Translations under genes and position numbers: made by a program | Shown: positions 1 through 5,951 of the stretch, in pieces | Numbering within the stretch: the stretch's first letter is position 1 | Layout: each line of letters starts with the position of its first letter | NCBI GenBank assembly: GCA_027000685.1 | Contig: JALTNN010000017.1 | Coordinates: 1-7,309 of the forward strand | Direction of reading: 5' to 3' | DNA from: Microcaldota archaeon | GTDB lineage: Archaea; Iainarchaeota; Iainarchaeia; JAADDC01 | DNA length: 7,309 bases | Notes under the pieces: generated by a model | What the model was told of the DNA's origin: nothing | Seen by the model: the letters and a program-made list of their open reading frames with translations, nothing else | The model's database searches: none

Positions 1-1303
1 CAATGCCTTCATCTCGCTGTACCCCGACCTGGCGAGGGAGAGGGCAAGGGAGCTGGACAGGATGGTGAAGCGCGGTGAAGCGAACGGAAAGCTCTTCGGC
101 CTCGTCTTCGCGGTGAAAGACAACATCGCCGTGAGGGGAATGGGGCTCACGTGTGCATCCAAGATGCTGAAGGACTTCGTATCCCCCTACAACGCCACAG
201 TAGTGGAGAGGATCTTGAGGGAAGGGGCGGTCATCGTGGGGAAGGCCAACATGGACGAGTTTGCGTGCGGCTCCTCGGGAGAGACCTCTTACTTCGGGCC
301 GACGAGGAATCCTTGGGACGTAGAGAGGGTGCCCGGTGGATCATCCTCGGGCTCTGCCGTCGCCGTGGCGGCGGGGATGGCCGACCTCTCCCTCGGAAGC
401 GACACCGGTGGATCCATAAGGAACCCGGCCTCCTTCACCGGGATCTTCGGGTTCAAGCCCACCTACAACCTAGTGAGTAGGTACGGGCTCGTGGATCTCG
501 CCATGAGCCTCGACACAATAGGGCCCCTCTCTCCGGATGCAGAGGGGATAGCCCTCGTCATGGAGGTCATCCAGGGACCGGATGGTAAGGACGCGGGGGT
601 GAGGAGGCGCCTGCCGTTCCTCGGGGAGTTCAAGGCCTTTGACCCCGAGGGGGTGAAGGTGGGCTGGGGAGAGGGATTTCTGACGGGCGTGGAGGATGCC
701 GTGAGGAGGAGGTTTGAGCGGTTCCTCGATGCCCTTGACTCCCTCGGTGCGGAGCTTGTCGAGGTGGAGGTTCCACATATGGACAGGGTCTGGCCCCTCT
801 ACTACCTCATAATGTACCCCGAGTTCGCCTCGGGCATGCAGAGGTACGACGGCCTGAAATACGGCCTGAGGGGAAGGGGGGACTCGCTGGACGAGGTGGT
901 CTCCTCTGCCCGCGGCGAAGGATTTGGCAGAGAGGTGAAGAGGAGGATCGTGCTGGGAACCTACCTCTCCATGGAGAAGTATGAGAGGAGCTTCCACGAG
1001 CTCGCCGTGAGGTTGAGGAAGGGGCTGAGGGCAGAGGTGAAGAGGATATTTGAGAGCGTTGATTTCATCGTCTCCCCCACAGTTCCCTTCCTCCCCTTTA
1101 AGCTGGGGGAGAGGTTGGATGACCCGGTCAGGATGTACTCCGCCGATGCCCTCACGGTGCTGGCCAACCTCACGGGGATCCCCGCCATAAATGTGCCATT
1201 CGGGTTTGAGAAGGGGCTCCCGGTGGGCATGCAGATAATGGGGAGGTGGTTCGAGGATCACAGAGTGGTGGCACTCGCCGGCAGGCTGGAGGGGAAAGGG
1301 TGA
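1..1303 (+). CDS. gatA: Asp-tRNA(Asn)/Glu-tRNA(Gln) amidotransferase subunit A (5' partial)
   Basis: GatA is the glutaminase subunit of the GatCAB amidotransferase. It releases ammonia from glutamine, which is passed to GatB to convert Asp-tRNA(Asn) (or Glu-tRNA(Gln)) to the amidated form in the cytoplasm. The frame is open from base 2 with no start before the conserved region, so the gene is cut by the window edge; about 20-40 residues are probably missing, since 433 are present against about 450-480 in the family. The amidase-signature triad is intact. Counting from the ATG at base 62, Lys19 lies in AVKDNI, the cis-Ser is Ser94 in PGGSSSGS and the nucleophile is Ser118 in GSDTGGSIR. The spacing matches the Lys79/Ser154/Ser178 triad of bacterial GatA exactly. 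The internal ATG at 62 is not the true start, because family-like sequence (NAFISLYPDLA) precedes it. The stop overlaps the gatB start. Archaea normally use GatDE for Gln-tRNA, so Asn-tRNA formation is the likelier role (inference). Confidence 0.96.
   Translation, partial: NAFISLYPDLARERARELDRMVKRGEANGKLFGLVFAVKDNIAVRGMGLTCASKMLKDFVSPYNATVVERILREGAVIVGKANMDEFACGSSGETSYFGPTRNPWDVERVPGGSSSGSAVAVAAGMADLSLGSDTGGSIRNPASFTGIFGFKPTYNLVSRYGLVDLAMSLDTIGPLSPDAEGIALVMEVIQGPDGKDAGVRRRLPFLGEFKAFDPEGVKVGWGEGFLTGVEDAVRRRFERFLDALDSLGAELVEVEVPHMDRVWPLYYLIMYPEFASGMQRYDGLKYGLRGRGDSLDEVVSSARGEGFGREVKRRIVLGTYLSMEKYERSFHELAVRLRKGLRAEVKRIFESVDFIVSPTVPFLPFKLGERLDDPVRMYSADALTVLANLTGIPAINVPFGFEKGLPVGMQIMGRWFEDHRVVALAGRLEGKG
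1288..1294 (+). promoter_or_regulatory. Shine-Dalgarno for gatB
   Basis: GGAGGGG lies within the last codons of gatA, seven bases (counted from the GGAGG core) before the GTG at 1300. It decides the gatB start, because the in-frame ATG at 1246 lies deep inside gatA, has no such site, and would add residues with no family match. Confidence 0.75.
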
Positions 1304-2637
1304 AGATAGGATTCGAGATACACGTCCAGCTAAAGACGGAGTCAAAGCTCTTCTGCAACTGTCCCACGAACTACTGGGAGGCCGAGCCAAACGAAAACAT
1401 ATGCCCGGTCTGCACGGGACTCCCCGGGGCAAAGCCCAACCCCGTGAACCGAGAGGCAATTAAGAAAGCACTCCTCGTGGCCCTCGCCCTCGGAATGGAT
1501 GTGGAGGATAGGGTGGTCTTTTTGAGAAAACACTACTTCTATCCCGACCTCCCCTCCGGCTACCAGCGGACTTCCACACCCCTCGGGAGGAACGGGAGGC
1601 TGGGAAACGTGAGGATACGGGAGCTACATGTAGAGGAAGACCCGGGGAGGTATGAGCTCAGGGAGGGGCTTGTGGACTTCAACAGGAGCGGAGTCCCCCT
1701 CATAGAGATCGTGACGGAGCCTGATATGAAGAGCATAGAGGAGGCGGAGGAGTTCCTCAAGAACTTACACCTCCTCCTCACGTACCTCGACGTCATCCTC
1801 AACCCCTCCATCGTTTTTCGCGTTGACGCGAACATCTCGCTCGAGGGCGGTGAAAGGGTAGAAGTGAAGAACATAAACTCCATAGAAGGGGTGAGGAAGG
1901 CCCTCAAGTACGAGATACTCCGCCAGAGACGGTTGCTCGAGACGGGGAAAAAGGTCGAGAGGGAAACACGCCACTGGGACGAGGCCAGAGGCGTGACGAT
2001 TTCCCTCAGGGTGAAGGAGACGGAGGAAGACTACCGCTACATGCCCGATCCCGACATACCACCGGTCCTGCTCAGCAAGGAGCTCGTGGAGGAGGTGAAG
2101 AGAGCCCTGCCCGAGCTCCCGTGGGAGAGGGAGAGGAGGTTCGTGGAAGAATACGGTATTGACCCTTCGGACGCCCACACGCTCGTCCTTGACAAGGAGC
2201 TTGGCGAGTTCTTCGAAGAACTGTCGGGAAAGGTTGACCCCCGCTTCGCGGCGGTGTTCCTCGCGGACAGGCTGAGGGGAGAGTTGAATTACAGGGGGTT
2301 GACCTTTAGGGATGTGCTCCACCTCAGGGAGCCCCTTGAAAGGGTGGCGGTTGCCTGGTACTCCGGTGAGATAACGAAGAACGCGGCTGTGGAGCTGATG
2401 AGAGGTGTCCTCGACAGGACAGTCGTGGACGTTAATGCAGAGATTGAGAAGAAAAAGGTCGTGACGGACGTGGAGGAGGTTGTAGAAGAGGTGGTGAGGG
2501 AGCTCGCCTCCGTGGTGGAGGACTACAGGTCGGGGAAGAGAGAGGCCCTCAACAGGCTAATCGGAGAGGTTATGAAGAGAACGGGGGGCAGGGCTGACCC
2601 CAAGAAGGTGAGGGAAATCATCCTCACGAAGATTTGA
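1300..2637 (+). CDS. gatB: Asp-tRNA(Asn)/Glu-tRNA(Gln) amidotransferase subunit B
   Basis: GatB binds the mischarged tRNA, activates its side-chain carboxylate with ATP and transfers ammonia supplied by GatA. The chosen start is the GTG at 1300, which overlaps the gatA stop as GTGA and gives the classic N-terminus MKIGFEIHVQL and 445 residues, close to the family length. The catalytic cradle domain covers about residues 1-290. It includes a Zn-type cysteine quartet (Cys19, Cys21, Cys35, Cys38 in KLFCNC and NICPVC), the KHYFYPDLPSGYQ block, HVEEDPGRYE, the RSGVPLIEIVTEPD block, and EVKNINS followed by DYRYMPDPDIPP. The helical and YqeY-like tRNA-binding tail covers about residues 300-445 and includes GEITKNAA and a GEVMKRTGGRADP-type ending. 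The gene is complete and translationally coupled to gatA. Its 3' end overlaps the convergent mscS-like gene by 14 bases. GatB rather than GatE is supported by the gatA pairing and the absence of a GAD-domain insertion. Confidence 0.97.
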   Translation: MKIGFEIHVQLKTESKLFCNCPTNYWEAEPNENICPVCTGLPGAKPNPVNREAIKKALLVALALGMDVEDRVVFLRKHYFYPDLPSGYQRTSTPLGRNGRLGNVRIRELHVEEDPGRYELREGLVDFNRSGVPLIEIVTEPDMKSIEEAEEFLKNLHLLLTYLDVILNPSIVFRVDANISLEGGERVEVKNINSIEGVRKALKYEILRQRRLLETGKKVERETRHWDEARGVTISLRVKETEEDYRYMPDPDIPPVLLSKELVEEVKRALPELPWERERRFVEEYGIDPSDAHTLVLDKELGEFFEELSGKVDPRFAAVFLADRLRGELNYRGLTFRDVLHLREPLERVAVAWYSGEITKNAAVELMRGVLDRTVVDVNAEIEKKKVVTDVEEVVEEVVRELASVVEDYRSGKREALNRLIGEVMKRTGGRADPKKVREIILTKI

Positions 2638-3328
2638 AAATAATAACGCTTGACGAGATTACCCTGTTCGGAACCGTGACGAGCTCTCCCTCATCAGTCC
2701 TCAGCGTCGTGTACCTCCAGCCTATTTCTACCACTTCGCCCTCCACACCCTTGTCTTTCACGAGGACCCTCTGGCCTTTCCTCAACGACCTTCCTACGAT
2801 GACAATGATCCCCGAGATATAGTCCGTGAGTACGTCCTTCATCGCCATAGAGATGGCGAGGCCTCCGATGCCGAGGGATGTTATAATGGGCCAGACGTCA
2901 ATTCCGACAGAGGCGAGCATCACGAGTACGATTATGAGGTAGAGCACGGCCTTTACCGTGCCCTCCACACCGAGCAAGAGATCTTTGTGTTCCTTCTCGA
3001 TCGGGAGCAGGTCTATGTACTCCCTGAGGGCTTGGATGAGTATGTTGACGGTCGCCCTACCCGCCACGAGAACGCCCAGGGCAATGACCAACTCTTCAAG
3101 GCCGGGAAACGGGTGGAAGTACGAGATGATGAAGTAGAGCCCCACGAGGTACACGAGGATGCCCGTGGCCCTTCCAACCTCGTGCACCACCACATCGTCG
3201 AGCTTCGTGCCCGTCTTCGACACCACCCTGTCCAGCCACCTGAAGACAACCCTCTTCAGCACGAAGGCCACGACGACCGTTCCGACCACTACCGTCAGGG
3301 TGTAAAGGACAGGATCCCGAAAAATCAT
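2624..3328 (-). CDS. MscS-family mechanosensitive channel, lacking the C-terminal cage domain
   Basis: This is a small-conductance mechanosensitive channel-type membrane protein, a family that opens under membrane tension to release solutes. With the ATG at 3328 it has 234 residues. Hydrophobic segments lie at about 7-30, 53-72, 78-98 and 124-142, followed by the pore-lining TM3-like segment at about 146-178 (SLGIGGLAISMAMKDVLTDY, then ISGIIVIVG). The beta domain at about 181-225 carries GQRVLV, GVEGEVVEIGWRYTTLRT and the hallmark VPN at 219-221. The protein ends 13 residues after VPN, so the alpha/beta cytoplasmic cage and end barrel of E. coli MscS are missing. The chosen ATG follows the upstream gene's stop by one base (TGA-C-ATG). 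An in-frame TTG at 3385 would add 19 basic residues but overlap that gene by 56 bases. No strong Shine-Dalgarno favours either start. The family call is firm; channel activity of the short form is inference. Confidence 0.9.
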   Translation of the reverse strand: MIFRDPVLYTLTVVVGTVVVAFVLKRVVFRWLDRVVSKTGTKLDDVVVHEVGRATGILVYLVGLYFIISYFHPFPGLEELVIALGVLVAGRATVNILIQALREYIDLLPIEKEHKDLLLGVEGTVKAVLYLIIVLVMLASVGIDVWPIITSLGIGGLAISMAMKDVLTDYISGIIVIVGRSLRKGQRVLVKDKGVEGEVVEIGWRYTTLRTDEGELVTVPNRVISSSVIIFKSS

Positions 3329-3329
3329 G

Positions 3330-3599
3330 TCAAAGTCCAAGGAGGCCCACCCCCGCAGCAGTCCTCTCCTCTTCCTCCTTGACAAGTTTCACGAGCTTAT
3401 CCTCGTCTTCCGGGAGCTCGACGACTCCCGTTGAGAGGAGACGGCTGATGAGCTCGTCTCCGGCGGTCACGACGAGGAACGACCTTCCACTCCCGTCTAT
3501 GTTATCCCTCAACACCGCTCCCCGCCTCTTCACTTCCTCGTCCGCGAGGATCTCCCCCACCTTTCCCCTGTCCTTCACCACGAGCACGTGGAGCTCCAT
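3330..3599 (-). CDS. Small conserved-looking protein of unknown function, upstream of MscS
   Basis: I do not recognise this 89-residue soluble protein. It begins at an ATG with a good Shine-Dalgarno (GGAGG, 8-base spacer) and a TATA-like box upstream, which supports a real gene. It starts with a hydrophobic strand (MELHVLVV), then a charged helix (about 11-26), a second strand-like stretch (AVLRDNID, about 28-35), a third (SFLVVTAGDE, about 40-49), a helix (about 49-57) and a very acidic Lys/Glu tail (about 60-80). This alternating pattern would suit a small alpha/beta sandwich, but no fold is proven. There is no signal peptide or membrane segment. One base separates its stop from the MscS ATG, so the two are probably co-transcribed. 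A product working with or regulating the channel is possible but is only inferred from position. The opposite-strand frame here is low-complexity Ser/Thr-rich and looks like a shadow. Confidence 0.72.
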   Translation of the reverse strand: MELHVLVVKDRGKVGEILADEEVKRRGAVLRDNIDGSGRSFLVVTAGDELISRLLSTGVVELPEDEDKLVKLVKEEEERTAAGVGLLGL

Positions 3600-3607
3600 G
3601 TCATTCG

Positions 3608-3612
3608 CCTCC
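3608..3612 (-). promoter_or_regulatory. Shine-Dalgarno for the 89-residue protein gene
   Basis: On the minus strand this reads GGAGG, eight bases before the ATG at 3599. It is the only strong ribosome binding site in the divergent gap and fixes the start of the small gene. Confidence 0.65.
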
Positions 3613-3614
3613 GT

Positions 3615-3629
3615 GAAAGATGTTATTAA
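3615..3629 (+). promoter_or_regulatory. Putative BRE/TATA promoter for the PIN-ATPase operon
   Basis: A purine-rich BRE-like GAAAGA (3615-3620) is followed by TTATTAA (3623-3629), whose centre lies 26 bases before the GTG at 3652. That is the usual archaeal TATA-to-start-site distance. Because no Shine-Dalgarno precedes the GTG, the transcript is probably leaderless or nearly so. The match is by eye and the transcription start is inferred. Confidence 0.5.
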
Positions 3630-3637
3630 CCCTTTGG

Positions 3638-3645
3638 ATTTAAAT
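3638..3645 (-). promoter_or_regulatory. Putative TATA box for the minus-strand operon
   Basis: ATTTAAAT is self-complementary and sits about 40 bases upstream of the minus-strand ATG at 3599. Transcription starting about 26 bases downstream would leave a leader of about 16 bases that still holds the GGAGG site. Because the box is symmetric, its direction is inferred from spacing alone. Confidence 0.42.
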
Positions 3646-3646
3646 G

Positions 3647-3656
3647 TTCACGTGAA
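3647..3656. repeat. 10-bp perfect palindrome over the operon start codon
   Basis: TTCACGTGAA is a perfect inverted repeat without a spacer that contains the GTG start codon of the PIN-ATPase gene. It lies right beside the ATTTAAAT box of the divergent gene and at the predicted start site of the leaderless transcript. A dimeric regulator bound here could affect both directions. It may also be chance, since it partly encodes the protein's first residues. Confidence 0.4.
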
Positions 3657-5421
3657 GATCGTACCGGACACGTCGGCGATTATCAACGGGGTTCTGACGG
3701 AGAAGATAGAGAAGGGAGAGTGGGTGGGGGCCACCATTATAGTACACAGGGCCAGCGTGAGCGAGCTGGAGTATCAGGCAAATAGGGGAAGGGAAACAGG
3801 TTACGTGGGCCTCGAGGAGCTGAAGAAGCTCCAGGAACTGAGGAAGAGGGGCCTTGTGGAGATCATCTTCGCTGGCGAGGAGGTGAGGCCCGACCTGGTC
3901 GCCGTGGCAAAAAACGTCTACGTTGACGCCCAGATAAGGAGGCTTGCAGAGGAGGAAGAGGCCGTGCTGCTCACATCCGACTATACACAGGCGGAGGTGG
4001 CTCGGGCTCTCGGGCTTCCCGTGATTTACGTGCCCCCCTCCAAGCTTCCCGAGGAGCCGTCGTTCGTGAAGTACTTCGAGGAAGACGTCGCCTCCCTCCA
4101 CCTCAAGGAGAACGTGCCACCCATGGTAAAGAGGTGGAAGGGGGGCGAGTACGAGCTCGAAGTCCTCGACGAGAAGCCGCTCACAAGGAGGGAGCTTAAG
4201 GAGCTTGCCAAGGAGATCGTCGAGCTCGCGAGGAGAGACCCCAAGGCCTACATAGAGATAGAGGCCGAGGGGGCCACAGTTGTCCAGTTCAGGGAGTACA
4301 GGGTAGCCATAGCGTATCCGCCCTTTGCTGACGGGTGGGAGATAACCATCGTGAGGCCGGTGGCCAAGGTCTCGCTCGAGGACTACAACCTCTCGGAGAA
4401 GCTACTCGAACGATTAGAGAAGAGAGCAGAGGGCATACTAATAGCTGGACCGCCGGGAGCAGGTAAGTCCACGTTTGCCCAGGCCCTTGCAGAGTTTTAC
4501 AGGTCGAAGGGGAAGATTGTAAAGACCATGGAAAGCCCGAGGGATCTCCAGGTGCCCGAGGATGTCACGCAGTACGCACCCCTCGAGGGGGACATGGAGA
4601 AGACGGCCGATATCCTCCTTCTTGTGAGGCCTGACTACACGATTTTCGACGAGGTGAGGAAGACAAGGGACTTTGACATCTTTGCGGACATGAGATTGGC
4701 GGGCGTTGGTATGATAGGCGTTACCCACGCCTCACGTCCTGTGGAGGCCGTCCAGAGGTTCGTGAGGAGGATAGAGCTTGGTATTGTGCCCCAGGTGATA
4801 GACACAATCATATTCATCAACAAGGGGCGTGTCGAGAAGGTCTATACCCTCGACCTCGTCGTGAAGGTTCCCACGGGAATGACGGAGGCTGACCTCGCGA
4901 GACCCGTGGTGGAGGTGAGGGACTTTGCCACGGGCAGGCTTGAATACGAGATCTACACATACGGCGAAGAGACCGTAGTCGTCCCGATAAGGGAGGAAGG
5001 GGAGAGCCCCATCGAGGAACACGCGAAGAGGAGCATACAGTCCTACCTCGCCAGACGGCTCTCGATACCCTTCCGCGTTGAGGTGAAGGGAGGTAAGGTG
5101 ATTCTCTACGTCTCTCCTGACGACGTACCCCACGTCATCGGTAAGAAGGGAAGGAACATAGCTGAGCTCGAGGAAGAGATTGGCCTGCCGATTGTCGTCA
5201 AGGAAGAGAAGCGGATGCCAAGGATAAGTATAAGGAGGAAGAGGATCGTCATAAAAACAGGTAAACCCGGGGTCGTCGACGTCTACGTGGACGGCGAGAG
5301 AATCTACACCGGCCAGACAGACTCCAAGGGCAACCTGAAGATCCCCCGCGACTCCGTGGAGGGTAGGGAGATAGAGGAGGCCCTGAGACGGGGGGCCGAC
5401 GTAGAGGTGAAACACAGGTGA
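3652..5421 (+). CDS. PIN domain - VirB11/PilT-type ATPase - KH domain protein (COG1855 type)
   Basis: This is a 589-residue archaeal fusion protein whose exact function is unknown. The N-terminal PIN nuclease-like domain (about 1-135) keeps the acidic residues Asp6 (VPDTSAI), Glu38 (VSELE), Asp92 (YVDAQ) and Asp110 (LTSDY), so RNase activity is plausible. The secretion/pilus-type ATPase domain (about 200-430) has Walker A GPPGAGKST at 266-274 (Lys272), Walker B-type IFDE (Asp333, Glu334) and a His box around His359 (GVTHASRP). A KH RNA-binding domain (about 475-525) has the GKKG loop at 497-500. A short beta-rich tail (VDVYVDGERIYTG) follows. The start is the GTG at 3652, which gives the PIN consensus opening MKIVPDTS. 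The frame stays open upstream to 3379, but that stretch is Ser/Thr-rich antisense of the small gene. The architecture suggests an ATP-driven RNA-processing hexamer in the cytoplasm (inference). It heads an operon coupled by a GTGA overlap. Confidence 0.94.
   Translation: MKIVPDTSAIINGVLTEKIEKGEWVGATIIVHRASVSELEYQANRGRETGYVGLEELKKLQELRKRGLVEIIFAGEEVRPDLVAVAKNVYVDAQIRRLAEEEEAVLLTSDYTQAEVARALGLPVIYVPPSKLPEEPSFVKYFEEDVASLHLKENVPPMVKRWKGGEYELEVLDEKPLTRRELKELAKEIVELARRDPKAYIEIEAEGATVVQFREYRVAIAYPPFADGWEITIVRPVAKVSLEDYNLSEKLLERLEKRAEGILIAGPPGAGKSTFAQALAEFYRSKGKIVKTMESPRDLQVPEDVTQYAPLEGDMEKTADILLLVRPDYTIFDEVRKTRDFDIFADMRLAGVGMIGVTHASRPVEAVQRFVRRIELGIVPQVIDTIIFINKGRVEKVYTLDLVVKVPTGMTEADLARPVVEVRDFATGRLEYEIYTYGEETVVVPIREEGESPIEEHAKRSIQSYLARRLSIPFRVEVKGGKVILYVSPDDVPHVIGKKGRNIAELEEEIGLPIVVKEEKRMPRISIRRKRIVIKTGKPGVVDVYVDGERIYTGQTDSKGNLKIPRDSVEGREIEEALRRGADVEVKHR
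5404..5410 (+). promoter_or_regulatory. Shine-Dalgarno for the Mtq2-like methyltransferase gene
   Basis: GAGGTGA ends seven bases before the GTG at 5418 and lies inside the last codons of the PIN-ATPase gene. It supports the GTG start and translational coupling. Confidence 0.65.
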
Positions 5422-5951
5422 GGATCAAGGTCCTCAAGGGTGTTTATCCGCCCTCGGAGGACACATTCTTTCTTGCGTCTCTCCTTGAGAAGACCGACTT
5501 GAGGGGGAAGCACGTGCTCGATCTCGGAACGGGAACCGGATACCTTGCCGTGCTCTCCGCGCTGAAGGGGGCCCGTGTGACGGCCGCGGACCTCCTCCCC
5601 CGCGCCATCCTCAATGCCCGGCTCAACGCGCGGCTAAACGGTGTGAGGTTCAGGACGGTGCTCTCCGACCTATTCGAACACGTGAAGGGAAGGTACGACG
5701 TAATTGTGTTCAACCCTCCATACCTCATCCCATGGGAGGAGGTAAACGACCCTGCTTGGGACGGAGGACCCGAAATAATCCTGCGGTTCCTCGGAGAGGT
5801 GGGCGACCACCTCACGGAAACGGGAACGTTCCTCACCGTGATGGAGGAGGGTGTGTGGGGGGAGGTGAAGGATCGCTTCAGCGGGTTCGAGGTTAACACC
5901 TATAGGAACGCCTTCCATCTCGTGGCTGTGGAGGGGAGAGCGTGCCCATGA
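5418..5951 (+). CDS. HemK/Mtq2-like SAM-dependent protein-glutamine methyltransferase
   Basis: This 177-residue Rossmann-fold methyltransferase belongs to the HemK-related group. In eukaryotes and archaea the short members (Mtq2/N6AMT1) work with Trm112 to methylate the glutamine of the GGQ motif in release factor 1. Visible motifs are the N-terminal VYPPSEDTFFL (about 9-19, matching the vYePaEDSfLL type), the SAM-binding loop DLGTGTGYLA at 35-44, an acidic strand end at Asp58, the catalytic NPPY at 99-102, and the Mtq2-type AWDGGPE at 113-118. It has no N-terminal helical domain as in bacterial PrmC, which favours Mtq2 over PrmC. The start is a GTG overlapping the previous stop as GTGA. No Trm112 gene is visible here, so it would have to lie elsewhere. 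Members of this group have also been named for DNA or other methyl acceptors, so the substrate is an inference from family. Confidence 0.9.
   Translation: MRIKVLKGVYPPSEDTFFLASLLEKTDLRGKHVLDLGTGTGYLAVLSALKGARVTAADLLPRAILNARLNARLNGVRFRTVLSDLFEHVKGRYDVIVFNPPYLIPWEEVNDPAWDGGPEIILRFLGEVGDHLTETGTFLTVMEEGVWGEVKDRFSGFEVNTYRNAFHLVAVEGRACP
5930..5936 (+). promoter_or_regulatory. Shine-Dalgarno for the DRG-like gene
   Basis: GGAGGGG lies within the methyltransferase gene. From the GGAGG core it is seven bases before the GTG at 5942 but 13 before the ATG at 5948. The seven-base spacing equals that of gatB and favours the GTG, while the ATG would give an ATGA overlap with the upstream stop. The start therefore remains uncertain by two codons. 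Confidence 0.55.

Noticed and set aside
1246..1299. ATG at 1246 as start of gatB
   Set aside because: It would add 18 residues unlike any GatB N-terminus and overlap gatA by 58 bases. The GTG at 1300 has a Shine-Dalgarno and gives the family consensus.
470..1459. Long minus-strand open frame (329 codons) opposite gatA/gatB
   Set aside because: It is antisense to the well-matched gatA and gatB and has a Pro/His/Leu-rich composition with no recognisable domain. It is a GC-rich shadow frame.
3329..3385. TTG at 3385 as start of the MscS-like gene
   Set aside because: It would overlap the upstream gene by 56 bases without a clear ribosome site. The ATG at 3328 fits a one-base operon spacing, though the basic 19-residue extension cannot be fully excluded.
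3379..3651. Upstream extension of the PIN-ATPase reading frame
   Set aside because: The extra 91 residues are Ser/Thr-rich and antisense to the small minus-strand gene. The PIN consensus begins right at the GTG at 3652.
3652..4056. PIN domain as a VapBC-type toxin
   Set aside because: It is fused in frame to an ATPase and KH domain and no antitoxin-like gene precedes it. The COG1855-type architecture explains it better.
4732..5415. Minus-strand open frame (227 codons) opposite the PIN-ATPase gene
   Set aside because: It is fully antisense to the conserved ATPase and KH regions and has no domain signal or ribosome site.
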